39,245 bases of DNA from Gemmatimonadaceae bacterium. GTDB lineage: Bacteria; Gemmatimonadota; Gemmatimonadetes; Gemmatimonadales; Gemmatimonadaceae. Made by a program: the position numbers and the translations under genes. Positions 27,129 to 36,023 of the stretch are shown piece after piece. The notes below the pieces were generated by a model that saw only the letters and a list, made by a program, of their open reading frames with translations, was not told the origin of the DNA and searched no databases. Positions within the stretch are counted from its first letter, which is position 1, and each line of letters starts with the position of its first letter. The stretch is from NCBI GenBank assembly GCA_025931335.1, contig JAICNG010000028.1, positions 1-39,245 of the forward strand, in the 5' to 3' direction.

Positions 27129-27512
27129 ATGATTGACGACATGGGGATCTTCCGAACGACCGTAGAGGTGGCACACCTGGCCGTGCCTGCCGAACGTCGG
27201 CATCTCACCGGCGTCATGGTCGACACTGGCAGTGAATACAACTGGATTCCCCGCCCGCTCCTCGAGGAGCTGGCGATCCACCCCCAGCGCATCGATCGCT
27301 TTCTGACCGCGGACGGTCGGTTGCTCGAACGCGAGATTGGTTTCGCCATGCTCTACGCCGGCGGGCGCTCCGCACCGTCGATCGTCGTCTTCGCCGAACC
27401 GGGCGACCTCGTGCTCCTCGGTGCCCACGGGCTCGAGGGACTCAACGTCCGCGTGGACCTGCTTCAGAAAGCGCTCGTGCCGGCGGGCCCGGTCCCCGCG
27501 GCCGCGGCATAG
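27129..27512 (+). CDS. Retropepsin-like aspartic protease, copy 2
   Basis: A 127-residue paralogue of the gene at 25663. Motifs are MVDTGSEYNWIP at about residues 30-41 and LVLLGAHGLEGLNV near the end. The strong similarity in sequence and length, and the shared end GPVPAA, point to duplication. ATG 27129 is used; ATG 27141 is possible. No signal peptide. The pair bracket the NTF2-like and lipoprotein genes; whether the four form a unit is not known. It ends 43 bp before the TRIC-type channel gene. Confidence 0.87.
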   Translation: MIDDMGIFRTTVEVAHLAVPAERRHLTGVMVDTGSEYNWIPRPLLEELAIHPQRIDRFLTADGRLLEREIGFAMLYAGGRSAPSIVVFAEPGDLVLLGAHGLEGLNVRVDLLQKALVPAGPVPAAAA

Positions 27513-27555
27513 GACGCCGCGCTCCCGCTCTTACCCGGCGAAACGTTAGGCTCCC

Positions 27556-28167
27556 CTGTTCTACCTCCTTCAGCTCGTAGGCGCGGCGGTTTTCGCGGCG
27601 AGTGGCGCGCTCGCGGCGGGACGGCGCCGCATGGACGTGCTGGGAGTCCTCGTCATCGCGATCGTCACCGCCGTCGGCGGCGGAACGCTACGCGACCTGC
27701 TTCTCGACCGCCATCCGGTGTTCTGGATCGAGGACCCATCGCACCTCATCGCGGCCGTGCTCGCCGCCGCGGTCACGCTCGCGTACACGCGGTTCCGTCG
27801 CCCACCCAATCACTCCCTGGCCGTCGCCGACGCCCTCGGTCTCGCCCTGTTCACGATCAGTGGCGCTCAGATCGCCGAACGCGAGATGATCAACCCCATC
27901 GTCGTCGTCGTGATGGGGACCATGACGGGCGTCGCGGGCGGCGTCATCCGCGATGTGCTCTCGGCCGAGGTGCCGCTCATTTTTCGAAAGGGCGAGCTGT
28001 ACGCCACCGCCGCCATCGCCGGGGCGATTCTCTACCTTCTGCTCGAAGCCGCTGGGATTCCACAACAGATCGCGGCGCTCGCGGGGATGGCGGTCATCGC
28101 GATGCTCCGCCTCGCCGCGATCTTCTGGGGGCTGCACTTGCCGGTATTGCCGATTCGGGACGAATGA
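27556..28167 (+). CDS. TRIC/UPF0126-type channel protein, likely CTG start
   Basis: A protein of about 203 residues of the bacterial trimeric intracellular cation channel family (formerly UPF0126), a potassium-permeable inner membrane channel with two three-helix repeats. Repeat 1 contains FAASGALAAGRRRMDVLGV and TAVGGGTLRDLLL, repeat 2 contains LFTISGAQIAER and GVAGGVIRDVLSAEVPLIF; the GGGxRD and GGVIRD motifs are the family mark. The first ATG in frame, 27631, would cut off the first helix. The only start that gives the family's full length is CTG 27556, with AGG five to six bases upstream. An in-frame TAG at 27547 prevents any earlier start. Confidence 0.85.
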   Translation: MFYLLQLVGAAVFAASGALAAGRRRMDVLGVLVIAIVTAVGGGTLRDLLLDRHPVFWIEDPSHLIAAVLAAAVTLAYTRFRRPPNHSLAVADALGLALFTISGAQIAEREMINPIVVVVMGTMTGVAGGVIRDVLSAEVPLIFRKGELYATAAIAGAILYLLLEAAGIPQQIAALAGMAVIAMLRLAAIFWGLHLPVLPIRDE

Positions 28168-28192
28168 ACGGCCGCACGACGGTGGCCTAACG

Positions 28193-29983
28193 TCACCTCG
28201 CGGTCACGCCACCCCCCATCTCGATCGCCGCCGCATACCGCTCGGCGTTCTTCCCGGCAACGACGTGCAGCACGCGATCCGACACCGAGAGCACACCATC
28301 GGTGGCTTTCTCGAGCGCGGCTTTCCTGACGCGCGACGGCTCGCGCACCTCGATCCGCAGCCTCGTCACCGCCACCGGCTCGACCTGCGCAATGTTGTCG
28401 TAGCCGCCTAGCGCCTCGACGATGGCCGCCGCCCGCGCGCGATCGTCGGCGGTCGGCTCGACTCGGACGACCGCCGGCGCTTCTTGCCCGCCAGGCGCCG
28501 AGACCACGGGGGTCGTCGCCGCTCCCACGCCCCCCGCCCGCATGTACTCCTCCATCGCCGTCTTGAGATTCTCAGACCGCGTCCCGAAGATCGCCTGCAT
28601 CCCGTTCCCCACCTGCATCACCCCAGAGGCGCCTAATGCCTTGAGCGCCGCCGGATTCGCTCGCGACACGTCGTTCAGCTCGACCCGCAACCGCGTGATG
28701 CACGCGTCGAGATTCTTGATGTTCCCCGCCCCACCGAACGCCGTCACGAGGCGAGGCGCCATGCCGTCGCCCTCGACCCCTGGACCCCCCGACACGTCGA
28801 CACCGGCCTCCTCCAGCTCTCGCCCCGGCGTCTTGAGATCCTGCTTGACGATGAGCGTCCGGAACAGGCCGTAGTACATCAGCGCCCACAGCGGGCCGAG
28901 CCACAGGAACCACAGCCCGCGCTGCGAGTTCGGGAACAGCACGACGTAGTCGATCAATCCATGCGAGAACGTCGTGCTGTGCCGAATGCCGAGCTCGACG
29001 CACAGATAGTACGCGGCACCCGCCAACAGGGCGTGGACGGCGTAGAGCACCGGCGCCACGAACAGGAACGCGAACTCGATCGGCTCGGTGATCCCTGTCA
29101 AAAACGACGTCAACGCCGCCGAGATCATGATCCCGCCGACCTTCTTTCGATTCTCGGGACGCGCCGTGCGCCAGATCGCCAGCGCCCCCGCCGGCAACCC
29201 CCACATCTTGAACAGATAGCCGCCCGCCAGATTGCCGGCCGTCGGATCGCCCGCCGTGAAGCGATAGATCTCACCGCGGATGATCTTCCCCGTCTCCGGC
29301 TCGACGTACTGCCCCACCTCGAAGAAGAAGGGCACGTTCCAGATGTGATGGAGCCCGAACGGAATCAGCGAGCGCTCGACGACGCCGTACACCGCGAACG
29401 CGATCTCCGGACTGCTCGTCGCCGCCCAGTGTGAAAACACATCGATCTGCCGGCCGATCGGCGGCCACACGAAGCTCAACCCGATGCCGGCGACCACCGC
29501 CGCGAACGCGGTGAGAATCGGCACCGACCGCTTCCCGGAGAAAAATCCGAGATAGGGCGGCAGCTGCACCTTGAAGAATCGATTGAACAGGATCGCGGCG
29601 ACCGCGCCGATGAGAATGCCGCCGAACACGCCCGTCTCGATCGACGGAATCCCCATGATCTGGCGTGGCTCGTATCCCACCAGGGGCGCCATCACGCCCA
29701 TCGTCGCCACCATCACGGCGAATCCGACAACCGCCGCCAGCGCCGCCACTCCATCGTTCCCCGTTAGGCCGAGCGCGACGCCGATGGCGAAGATGAGCGG
29801 CAGGTTGCCGAAGATGGCGCCACCCGCCTGTGCCATCACGTTCGACATGGTCTCGGGCAGCCACGCGAACTTGGCGCTGCCGACGCCCAACAGAATGCCC
29901 GCCACCGGCAGCACCGACACCGGCAGCATCAGCGACTTGCCGATCTTCTGGAGCCACCCGAACGCCGTCCGCCCAACGCTCAT
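28193..29983 (-). CDS. ptsG: Glucose-type PTS permease EIICB with second, cysteine-less EIIB
   Basis: A 596-residue inner-membrane permease that moves and phosphorylates glucose or a related sugar. EIIC (about residues 1-395) closely resembles enterobacterial Pts[56 protein letters not shown] linker with GGPGVEG leads to EIIB, with the phosphorylated Cys428 in [10 protein letters not shown] (Cys421 in E. coli PtsG). A further domain at about 515-590 repeats the EIIB pattern ([27 protein letters not shown]), but the cysteine position is alanine (about residue 538). It cannot accept phosphate by that route and may be regulatory. GGGAG precedes ATG 29983. It lies 13 bp after the EIIA-HPr-EI gene. 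GlcNAc specificity cannot be excluded. Confidence 0.93.
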   Translation of the reverse strand: MSVGRTAFGWLQKIGKSLMLPVSVLPVAGILLGVGSAKFAWLPETMSNVMAQAGGAIFGNLPLIFAIGVALGLTGNDGVAALAAVVGFAVMVATMGVMAPLVGYEPRQIMGIPSIETGVFGGILIGAVAAILFNRFFKVQLPPYLGFFSGKRSVPILTAFAAVVAGIGLSFVWPPIGRQIDVFSHWAATSSPEIAFAVYGVVERSLIPFGLHHIWNVPFFFEVGQYVEPETGKIIRGEIYRFTAGDPTAGNLAGGYLFKMWGLPAGALAIWRTARPENRKKVGGIMISAALTSFLTGITEPIEFAFLFVAPVLYAVHALLAGAAYYLCVELGIRHSTTFSHGLIDYVVLFPNSQRGLWFLWLGPLWALMYYGLFRTLIVKQDLKTPGRELEEAGVDVSGGPGVEGDGMAPRLVTAFGGAGNIKNLDACITRLRVELNDVSRANPAALKALGASGVMQVGNGMQAIFGTRSENLKTAMEEYMRAGGVGAATTPVVSAPGGQEAPAVVRVEPTADDRARAAAIVEALGGYDNIAQVEPVAVTRLRIEVREPSRVRKAALEKATDGVLSVSDRVLHVVAGKNAERYAAAIEMGGGVTAR

Positions 29984-29996
29984 GTCGCTCTCCCGT

Positions 29997-32537
29997 TCAC
30001 GTGTGGCGCCGCGCGACGAGCGCGCGCACCTCGGCCCCATCGCCGGCGTCGAGCGCCTGACGAGCCGTCTCCTTGCACTCGGCGAGCATCAACGATCGAA
30101 CGCGCGCCTTCACCGCCGGCACGATCGGCACGCTCACGCTCAGCTCGTCCACGCCAAGCCCCACGAGCACCGGCACCGCCTGGAGATCGCCCGCCAGCGC
30201 GCCACACACCCCCACCCACCGCTTGCGGGCGTGCGCCCCGGCGACCGTCCGCTCGATGAGCCGCAGCACCGCCGGGTGCAAGGCGTCCACCTGCGGCGCG
30301 AGCCGCGGATTCGTGCGGTCCATCGCCAAGGTGTACTGCGTGAGATCGTTCGTTCCGATCGAGAAGAAATCCGCATCCTCGGCAAACCGGTCGGCCATGA
30401 GCGCGGCCGACGACGTCTCCACCATGATGCCGATCTGAATCGGCGGCACGCCGAGCGCCGCGCGCTCCTCCTCCACCAGCTGCCGCGCCGCCCGCCACTC
30501 GGCGATGGTCGAGATCATCGGGAACATCATCGCGACCTTTCCCGCCTTCGACGCGCGTAGGATCGCCCGGATCTGCGCCCGGAATACCTCTGGGCGATTC
30601 AGCGACAGGCGCACGCCGCGCTCGCCGAGGAAGGGGTTGGCTTCCGTCTCCATCGGCATGTACGACAGCGGCTTGTCGCCGCCGACGTCGAGCGTGCGAA
30701 TGACGACGATGCGGTCGGGGCCGAGCGCGCGCGCGATCGCCTCGTAGGCGCGCGTCTGCTCGTCCTCGCTCGGCGCGGTGCGGCGCTCCATGAACATGAA
30801 CTCCGTCCGCAGGAGCCCCACGCCTTCACCGCCGACCTCGGGAACCTGCCGCGCTTCCTTCTCATCGGCGATGTTCGCCGCGACCTCCACGCGATGCCCA
30901 TCGCGCGTGATGGCCGCCTCGCCCGCGACCGCGAGCTCCTCGATCCGCTGCCGCGCGGCAAGCGCCTGTCGCTTGCCGATCTCGGCTTCCTCGGCCGCCG
31001 TCGGTCCGAGCTGCAACGTCCCCCCTTCGCCGTCGAGAATCACGCGGGTGCCGTTCGCAATGTCGAGCGCGCGGGGATCCATGCCGGCGACGGCCGGAAT
31101 GCCGAGCCCGCGCGCGAGAATCGCGACGTGCGACGTCGCGCTCCCCATTGTCGTGCAGAAGCCGCGCACACGCGTGCGATCGAGCGACACCGCATCGGAG
31201 GGCGACAGGTCCTCGGCCACGACGATCGAGTCGTCGGGAATGTCGTGCGGCGTGTCGTCGCGGCCCACCAGCAGGTGGAGGACGCGTCGTCCCACATCGC
31301 GCAGATCGGCCGCCCGGCCGGCGAGGAGGGGATTCTCGAGCCCCGCGAGTCGATCGGCCTGCCCCGTGTACGCTGCGCGCCACGCAAAGGCCGCTGACGC
31401 TCCCTCGCGGATGTGCGTCGCCGCCGCATCGAGCACCTCCGGATCCTCGAGCAGCTCCTGGTGCGCCGCGAAAATCGCCGCGCGGTCCGCGTCCGCCTCG
31501 GTCGCGAGCCGGGCGCGCATCGCCTCGAGCTGGAGGTGCGCGGACGCGATGGCCGCGTCGAGCTCGCGGCGCTCATGGTTCGGGTCGGCCGCGCGCTCCT
31601 CGATCACGGCGTCCTCGTGTCGGAGCTGAAAGACCTGACCGACCGCGACGCCGGGCGACGCCGCGACGCCGCGCAGCGCGCCGTCCGCGCGTGACGGCGC
31701 GGCGGCTGCCGTGGCGGGCGCGCGCCGCACCGGGGCGGGTTTGGCGGACGGTGCGCCGCCGTGAGCCGCGGCAAGGTCTGTCGTGAGCGTTCGGGTGATC
31801 CCGGCGATGGCCTGCGCGGCGTCCTCACCGCGCGCCACGACGGTCACGGTGTCGCCACGCGCGACCTCGAGCGCCATGATCGACACGAGGCTCCGCGCGT
31901 TCGCTTCACGATCGCCCTTGACGAGCCGCACGTCCGACGTGAACTGCCGCGCCGCCGCCGCGACCACCGCCGCCGGTCGCGCATGCAGACCCGACTCGTG
32001 CCTGACGACGATCGGCGCGGAGCGCACGGCATCGCGCTGCGACTCGGCGACGGCAACCGTGGAGCCGGTGCCAGTGCCGATCGTCATCAGCACATCGCCC
32101 CCACGCACCTTGCCAGACTGGGGTCGGAGCGAGGTTACGCGGTCCATGTTCGTCACCAGCACCGGCGAGATCAGGCTGAGCGCGTGCGTCGCGACGTAGT
32201 CGGCATCGAACGTGAGCAGCTCGTCGCCCTTGCGAACGAGGTCGCCCGCCTTGACCCGTGCCTTGAATCCCTGCCCCTTCAGCTTGACGGTGTCGAGCCC
32301 GACGTGAATGAGGATCTCGAGCCCGTCCACGTCGAGGGTCAGGGCATGTCCCGCGCGATGGATCATGATCACACGGGCATCGCAGGGCGCGACGATGCGC
32401 TGCTCCAGCGGATCGATCGCGATCCCGTCGCCGGCGAGGCGCTGCGCGAACGCGGGGTCGGGGACCTCAGCGAGCGGAACGAGCACCCCCGCGATGGGGG
32501 CGAAGATCGTCGTCGAGGAACCGTCGCGTGGGGTCAT
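29997..32537 (-). CDS. EIIA(Glc)-HPr-enzyme I fusion of the PTS
   Basis: An 846-residue cytoplasmic phosphocarrier that joins three PTS steps in one chain. EIIA covers about residues 1-155, with active-site histidines His64 (RAGHALTL) and His78 ([10 protein letters not shown]). HPr covers about 173-255, with His185 (SGLHARPAA) and the regulatory-serine position Ser216. Enzyme I runs from about 288 to the end, with phosphorylated His470 ([13 protein letters not shown]), PEP-binding [16 protein letters not shown] and GTNDLTQY, and the conserved Cys778 ([10 protein letters not shown]). Phosphate should pass PEP to His470, His185, EIIA, then Cys428 of the adjacent permease. The layout is like Pseudomonas NagF. 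It is preceded by a 58-codon gene whose stop overlaps its ATG (ATGA). Confidence 0.95.
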   Translation of the reverse strand: MTPRDGSSTTIFAPIAGVLVPLAEVPDPAFAQRLAGDGIAIDPLEQRIVAPCDARVIMIHRAGHALTLDVDGLEILIHVGLDTVKLKGQGFKARVKAGDLVRKGDELLTFDADYVATHALSLISPVLVTNMDRVTSLRPQSGKVRGGDVLMTIGTGTGSTVAVAESQRDAVRSAPIVVRHESGLHARPAAVVAAAARQFTSDVRLVKGDREANARSLVSIMALEVARGDTVTVVARGEDAAQAIAGITRTLTTDLAAAHGGAPSAKPAPVRRAPATAAAAPSRADGALRGVAASPGVAVGQVFQLRHEDAVIEERAADPNHERRELDAAIASAHLQLEAMRARLATEADADRAAIFAAHQELLEDPEVLDAAATHIREGASAAFAWRAAYTGQADRLAGLENPLLAGRAADLRDVGRRVLHLLVGRDDTPHDIPDDSIVVAEDLSPSDAVSLDRTRVRGFCTTMGSATSHVAILARGLGIPAVAGMDPRALDIANGTRVILDGEGGTLQLGPTAAEEAEIGKRQALAARQRIEELAVAGEAAITRDGHRVEVAANIADEKEARQVPEVGGEGVGLLRTEFMFMERRTAPSEDEQTRAYEAIARALGPDRIVVIRTLDVGGDKPLSYMPMETEANPFLGERGVRLSLNRPEVFRAQIRAILRASKAGKVAMMFPMISTIAEWRAARQLVEEERAALGVPPIQIGIMVETSSAALMADRFAEDADFFSIGTNDLTQYTLAMDRTNPRLAPQVDALHPAVLRLIERTVAGAHARKRWVGVCGALAGDLQAVPVLVGLGVDELSVSVPIVPAVKARVRSLMLAECKETARQALDAGDGAEVRALVARRHT

Positions 32538-32710
32538 GGGGTTCCGGGCTCGTCCTCCGATTCGCGGTCCTCGGGGGCGGGGGCGGTTCCAGCCTCATCG
32601 GCCTTCGCCTCCTCTCGCCGGCGCCGGTCTTCGCGCTTGGCGTCCTTCTTCGCCTTGCGGTCCATCTCCTTCTTCCGCTTCTCGAAGCCGTAGTTGGGTT
32701 TCTTGGCCAA
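32534..32710 (-). CDS. Tiny charged conserved protein, TTG start, coupled to PTS
   Basis: A 58-residue protein read from TTG 32710. It starts (M)AKKPNYGFEKRKKE and continues Lys/Arg/Glu-rich (DRRRREEAKADEAG), ending ESEDEPGTP. The start matches a small conserved protein family I recall from other bacteria (xKKPNYxFEKRxKE); function unknown. Its TGA shares bases with the ATG of the EIIA-HPr-EI gene (CCATGACC), so the PTS protein is probably translated by coupling. GGAG lies about ten bases upstream. The lack of an ATG would make it easy to miss. It is highly charged and likely binds RNA or a partner protein (inference). Confidence 0.72.
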   Translation of the reverse strand: MAKKPNYGFEKRKKEMDRKAKKDAKREDRRRREEAKADEAGTAPAPEDRESEDEPGTP

Positions 32711-32817
32711 TGGGGGAGACTCCGCTCCGAATGTGCTCTAGTGAAGGGTGATCGCAGGGTGGGCAGCAATGATGGTCTCGCCGTCGCGGCGGCGCCATAG
32801 GGCGAATCGCCCGGCGG

Positions 32818-34080
32818 TCACCGGCCGAGCCGCTCGGCAATGAGGCGCATCGCGGGGTCGCTCACGAACAGCTTGTTGTGGAACCGTTCACCCCACGACA
32901 GTGGGGTCACGTCCCGATACTCGTGGAGCGTGTCCTCGCCATACCCCGGGTGTAGCTGCTTCCGGAGCGACGCCCGCGCATTCGGATCGGCGCCATGATC
33001 GAGCAGCAGTCGAGTGAAGGGGGCGACCTGCGATCCGCGGCGGTTCGTCCAGTAGTTCGGTTGAGACACCACCGTCGCGAAGAGCGCGGTATGGCCGCCG
33101 AACCCATCCGCGTCGACGGCGGCCCGTGCATCGACGTCCATCCCGCGATCGAGGAGCCAGCGCGCGATCTCCATCTCGTCGTAGTCCACGCACATGTGCA
33201 ACAGCGTTGCTCCGGCGAGCGGCGTGCCGTGCGTCGCCAGCACCTCATCGTGGCAACCCAGCTCGGGAGGATAGATCTCCTCGTGCCTGAACGTCCGCCG
33301 CAGGAGCTGCGGGTCGCGCCGGAGGTGCTCCTCCAGCAGATCGATGCGCCCGCGATGGAGCGCCATGGGGGGCGTATCGGGGAGGGTGAGCCCGTGCTGC
33401 ACATACATCTCGAGGATCGCGTGCTTGGCCTCGGGCTTTCGGCTGTCCGTCTCGAGCACGACGCCCACTGGCGCGATGCTTTTGCCATCGAGGTCGAATA
33501 CCGTCGCGCCCAGCTCGAACAGCAGCGCCGTGCCCGATGCGCTGAGGGTGTACGCAGGGCCGCCAAGGGCGTCGGCGGGCGGGCGCGGCGAGCCGAGCAT
33601 CGTGTGCAGCATCCGCGCAGTCTCGATCTTGCTCTGCAAGGTTGCACGATCGATCGCGGTCTCGAGATCGGTCGCGCCCAGGGCGTGCAGCATCTTGATC
33701 ATGCGATCGTGGCCGAGGTTGGCCGCGTACGTCATCGGCGGACCCCAGTTGCTGTTGCGGCGGATGATCGTGTGCTCATGCAGCAAACGTGGGTTCTGCA
33801 TGATCAGTGTGCGGACAGCCTCGACGTCATCACGCCAGATCGCGTCGGTCAGCTTGCAGGCCAGCACGAGCCGCGGCCAGCTCGGCGCTTCGTAGCTGCG
33901 CGCGAGGACGAGCTGCGCGTCGGCGAGCTTGGCATTGGCCGGATCGACGCTATCGGGGTGGTACGTGGCCAGGTCGGCGATCGCGGCCGGATCGCGCCGG
34001 CGGATCGCCCGAAGCAGGTCCTTCGCCTGGTGCTTGAGCTGATCCAGGTTCGGACGAACCGGAAGGGAGCGGTGGGGCAT
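32818..34080 (-). CDS. Ankyrin-repeat protein
   Basis: A 420-residue cytoplasmic protein. After a basic N-terminal part (DQLKHQAKDLLRAIRR, SWPRLVLACKLTDAI) it carries ankyrin-type repeats: NWGPPMTYAANLGHDRMIKM, LLHMCVDYDEMEIARWLLDR, TALFATVVSQPNYW and FTRLLLDHGADPNARA. Ankyrin repeats bind other proteins; no enzyme domain is seen. AGGAGG six bases before ATG 34080 decides the start. It lies downstream of the metallophosphoesterase gene on the same strand, separated by a 232-bp gap with a repeat array and a CGTTAGGC octamer. Confidence 0.9.
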   Translation of the reverse strand: MPHRSLPVRPNLDQLKHQAKDLLRAIRRRDPAAIADLATYHPDSVDPANAKLADAQLVLARSYEAPSWPRLVLACKLTDAIWRDDVEAVRTLIMQNPRLLHEHTIIRRNSNWGPPMTYAANLGHDRMIKMLHALGATDLETAIDRATLQSKIETARMLHTMLGSPRPPADALGGPAYTLSASGTALLFELGATVFDLDGKSIAPVGVVLETDSRKPEAKHAILEMYVQHGLTLPDTPPMALHRGRIDLLEEHLRRDPQLLRRTFRHEEIYPPELGCHDEVLATHGTPLAGATLLHMCVDYDEMEIARWLLDRGMDVDARAAVDADGFGGHTALFATVVSQPNYWTNRRGSQVAPFTRLLLDHGADPNARASLRKQLHPGYGEDTLHEYRDVTPLSWGERFHNKLFVSDPAMRLIAERLGR

Positions 34081-34312
34081 GACGAGCCTCCTGTGGAGCG
34101 GCCCGCAGTCCGCTGCGTGGGGCCAAGGAGGTTCGTGAGAACCGTGCCGATCGTTAGGCCAGCCAGGTGGACTCGGTCCTCTCCGCGGACGGGCGGCGCC
34201 CTGAACGCCGTCCTGGAAAGGTGCTCGACGTGCTCGACGTGCTCAAGGTGCTCGAGGGGACTGCCCTTCTCCACGAGCACCTCGAGCACGTCGAGCACCT
34301 CGAGCACCTTGT
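34081..34312. promoter_or_regulatory. Intergenic region upstream of ankyrin gene
   Basis: Besides the ribosome binding site for the ankyrin gene, this gap holds a CGTTAGGC octamer at 34152-34159 and the hairpin array at 34217-34310, which directly follows the stop of the metallophosphoesterase gene. I see no clear -10/-35 pair. Confidence 0.4.
34217..34310. repeat. 9-bp tandem-word hairpin array, copy C
   Basis: Four units of GTGCTCGAC or GTGCTCAAG (34221-34256) face four units containing GAGCAC (about 34274-34307), with a loop of about 18 bases (AGGGGACTGCCCTTCTCC). The right arm ends two bases from the TAG of the minus-strand metallophosphoesterase gene, so in that gene's RNA the hairpin follows the stop codon at once. 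Confidence 0.85.
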
Positions 34313-35227
34313 CTAATTCCCCCGCTCCAACGTGAAGAGCGTGATCTCCGGACGAACGTTGAAACGGACCTGGATGAGGTGGCCGAGTCCGCGGTTGATG
34401 TACAGGGTGCGGCCCGGGGCGACGGAGAAGGCGCCGGACGTGTAGCGCCGATTGCGCACCGGGAGCACCGGCGGCGGAAGGAAGGGGGGCTTGCACTGGC
34501 CGCCATGCGTGTGGCCCGCGAGCACCCAGCCCCGGAGATCGCCCCAGATCGGCTCATCGAGCGCGTCGGGGTTGTGGCAGAGCACGATCGTCGGCTTTGC
34601 GCGATCGAGGCGGTCGAGCGTGCTTACTGCGTCGCGCAGCTCAGGTGCCCCGGGCGCGTGCGGGGGCGCGGAGAGCAGGGTACGTACGGGGCGTGCGGGA
34701 CCGAAGTCCGGCGTCCAGTAGTCGCCCAGCCCCGCGATCTGTAGCCCCTCCACGTCGGTGACGTCGTTCCGAAGCACGGTCATCCCGATCCCCCGCAGAA
34801 CGTCGGTCACGTGGTCGGCCACATCCAATTGACGCCAGGCGATGCCGAAATCGTGGTTGCCCAGCGCGCCCACTGTCGCGAGGCGCCCTCGGGGCGCGTG
34901 CGCAACCACCCGCGCAAGCTCGTCGAATCGCGCCGGCGAGCGATAGGTAATGAAATCGCCGGTAATCAGGACTACGTCAGGCGTTAGGCGCGCCGCCTCC
35001 TGGAGCGTCTCGATCAGGTAACCCGAATCCACGCGCGGTCCCACGTGAAGGTCGCTGAGCTGGAGCACCGTCCGCCCCACCAGCGAGGTCGGCAGGTCCG
35101 GCAAGGGCATCGGTCGGCGTACGAGCTCGACCCAGTGCGGCTCGATCTGCCACGTGTAGACGCCAACGGCAGCCGCGCTCGCGAGCGCGGCCCCGCCGGC
35201 GATCAGGAACTGACGGCGACTCGGCAT
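34313..35227 (-). CDS. TAT-exported metallophosphoesterase
   Basis: A 304-residue calcineurin-type phosphoesterase. ATG 35227 puts a twin-arginine motif (SRRQFLIAGG) at the N-terminus, meaning export in the folded state, probably as a membrane-anchored enzyme. The dimetal site is complete: SDLHVG (Asp59, His61), ITGDF (Asp91), LGNHD (123-126), LCHNPD and AGHTHGGQ. The closest characterised type is YaeI/YkuE-like phosphodiester phosphohydrolase; substrate unknown. The frame stays open upstream through the 9-bp repeat array (Val-Leu-Glu repeats), but starting there would bury the TAT signal. Confidence 0.9.
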   Translation of the reverse strand: MPSRRQFLIAGGAALASAAAVGVYTWQIEPHWVELVRRPMPLPDLPTSLVGRTVLQLSDLHVGPRVDSGYLIETLQEAARLTPDVVLITGDFITYRSPARFDELARVVAHAPRGRLATVGALGNHDFGIAWRQLDVADHVTDVLRGIGMTVLRNDVTDVEGLQIAGLGDYWTPDFGPARPVRTLLSAPPHAPGAPELRDAVSTLDRLDRAKPTIVLCHNPDALDEPIWGDLRGWVLAGHTHGGQCKPPFLPPPVLPVRNRRYTSGAFSVAPGRTLYINRGLGHLIQVRFNVRPEITLFTLERGN

Positions 35228-35245
35228 CCCCCAAGATACATTTCC

Positions 35246-35299
35246 CTCGAGCACCTCGAGCACCTTGAGCACCTTGAGCACCTCGAGCACCTCGAGCAC
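35246..35299. repeat. 9-bp tandem-word array, copy D, upstream of two genes
   Basis: Six perfect or near-perfect units: CTCGAGCAC four times and CTTGAGCAC twice. It lies in the 85-bp gap between the divergent metallophosphoesterase and AlkD-like genes, 14 bases from the latter's ATG. No opposing arm is present. This differs from the other copies, which sit at gene 3' ends. Confidence 0.85.
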
Positions 35300-35312
35300 C
35301 TTTCCTTTACCC

Positions 35313-36023
35313 ATGGCAAGGTCCCCCGCGCCCAAGTCCGACCGTGTCCATGATGCCCTCACCTGGCTCGAGCGCCGAGGCAGCAGGAAGAACCGCGACG
35401 GCATGGCGCGGTACGGAATCGCCGCGCCCAAAGCCTTCGGCGTGTCCGTCTCGATGATTCAGCAGCTCGGCAAGCGCCTCGGCCGCGATCACGATCTCGC
35501 CCTCGCCCTCTGGGACACTGGCTGGTACGAGGCGCGCATGCTCAGCGCGTTCGTCGACGAGCCAGATCGTGTCACCGCGGGGCAGATGGACCGCTGGGCC
35601 CGCGACTTCGACAACTGGGCGGTGTGCGACCACCTGTGCTTCCACCTGTTCGACCGCACACCGCATGCGTGGCGCAAGATCGAACAGTGGAGCCGGCGGC
35701 GCGAGGAGTTCGTGAAGCGCGCCGCGTTCGCGCTCCTTGCCAGCGTCGCCCTCCACGACAAAAGCGCCCCCGACGCGCCCTTCGTGCGCTCTCTCCGCCT
35801 CATCGAGGCCGCCGCGGCCGACGAGCGGAACTTCGTGAAGAAGGGCGTGAGCTGGGCGCTTCGCTCCGTCGGGAGGCGCAATCGTGCGCTCAACGCTGCC
35901 GCTGTCGAAGTGGCCAAGCGTCTCGCCGCATCGGCCGATGCCGCGCCACGGTGGGTTGGGAAGGACGCGCTGAGGGATCTGGCAGGTCCAAAAGTGCAAC
36001 GAAAGCTGGCGGCACGCGCATGA
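35313..36023 (+). CDS. DNA alkylation repair protein, AlkD-like
   Basis: A 236-residue protein of the AlkD/HEAT-like family of DNA glycosylases that remove bulky or positively charged N-alkyl bases. The HEAT-type helices are visible: MIQQLGKRLGRDHDLALALW, WDTGWYEARMLSAFV, DFDNWAVCDHLC with the Trp/Asp pair, RREEFVKRAAFALLAS and FVKKGVSWALRSVGRR. These match the substrate cleft residues in type, though exact active-site identity needs an alignment. ATG 35313 lies 14 bp after the repeat array, with no strong ribosome site (TTTACCC). Its stop overlaps the start of the multicopper oxidase (ATGA), an odd pairing of a repair and a metal enzyme. Confidence 0.88.
   Translation: MARSPAPKSDRVHDALTWLERRGSRKNRDGMARYGIAAPKAFGVSVSMIQQLGKRLGRDHDLALALWDTGWYEARMLSAFVDEPDRVTAGQMDRWARDFDNWAVCDHLCFHLFDRTPHAWRKIEQWSRRREEFVKRAAFALLASVALHDKSAPDAPFVRSLRLIEAAAADERNFVKKGVSWALRSVGRRNRALNAAAVEVAKRLAASADAAPRWVGKDALRDLAGPKVQRKLAARA

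Noticed and set aside
28193-32710. Recent transfer of the PTS genes from enterobacteria
   Set aside because: The permease resembles PtsG closely, but codon use looks like that of neighbours and no mobile element borders the genes; similarity may reflect constraint.
34313-35431. Longer metallophosphoesterase start through the Val-Leu-Glu repeat
   Set aside because: It would place the twin-arginine signal inside the protein; the repeat is non-coding DNA of a family found elsewhere in the window.
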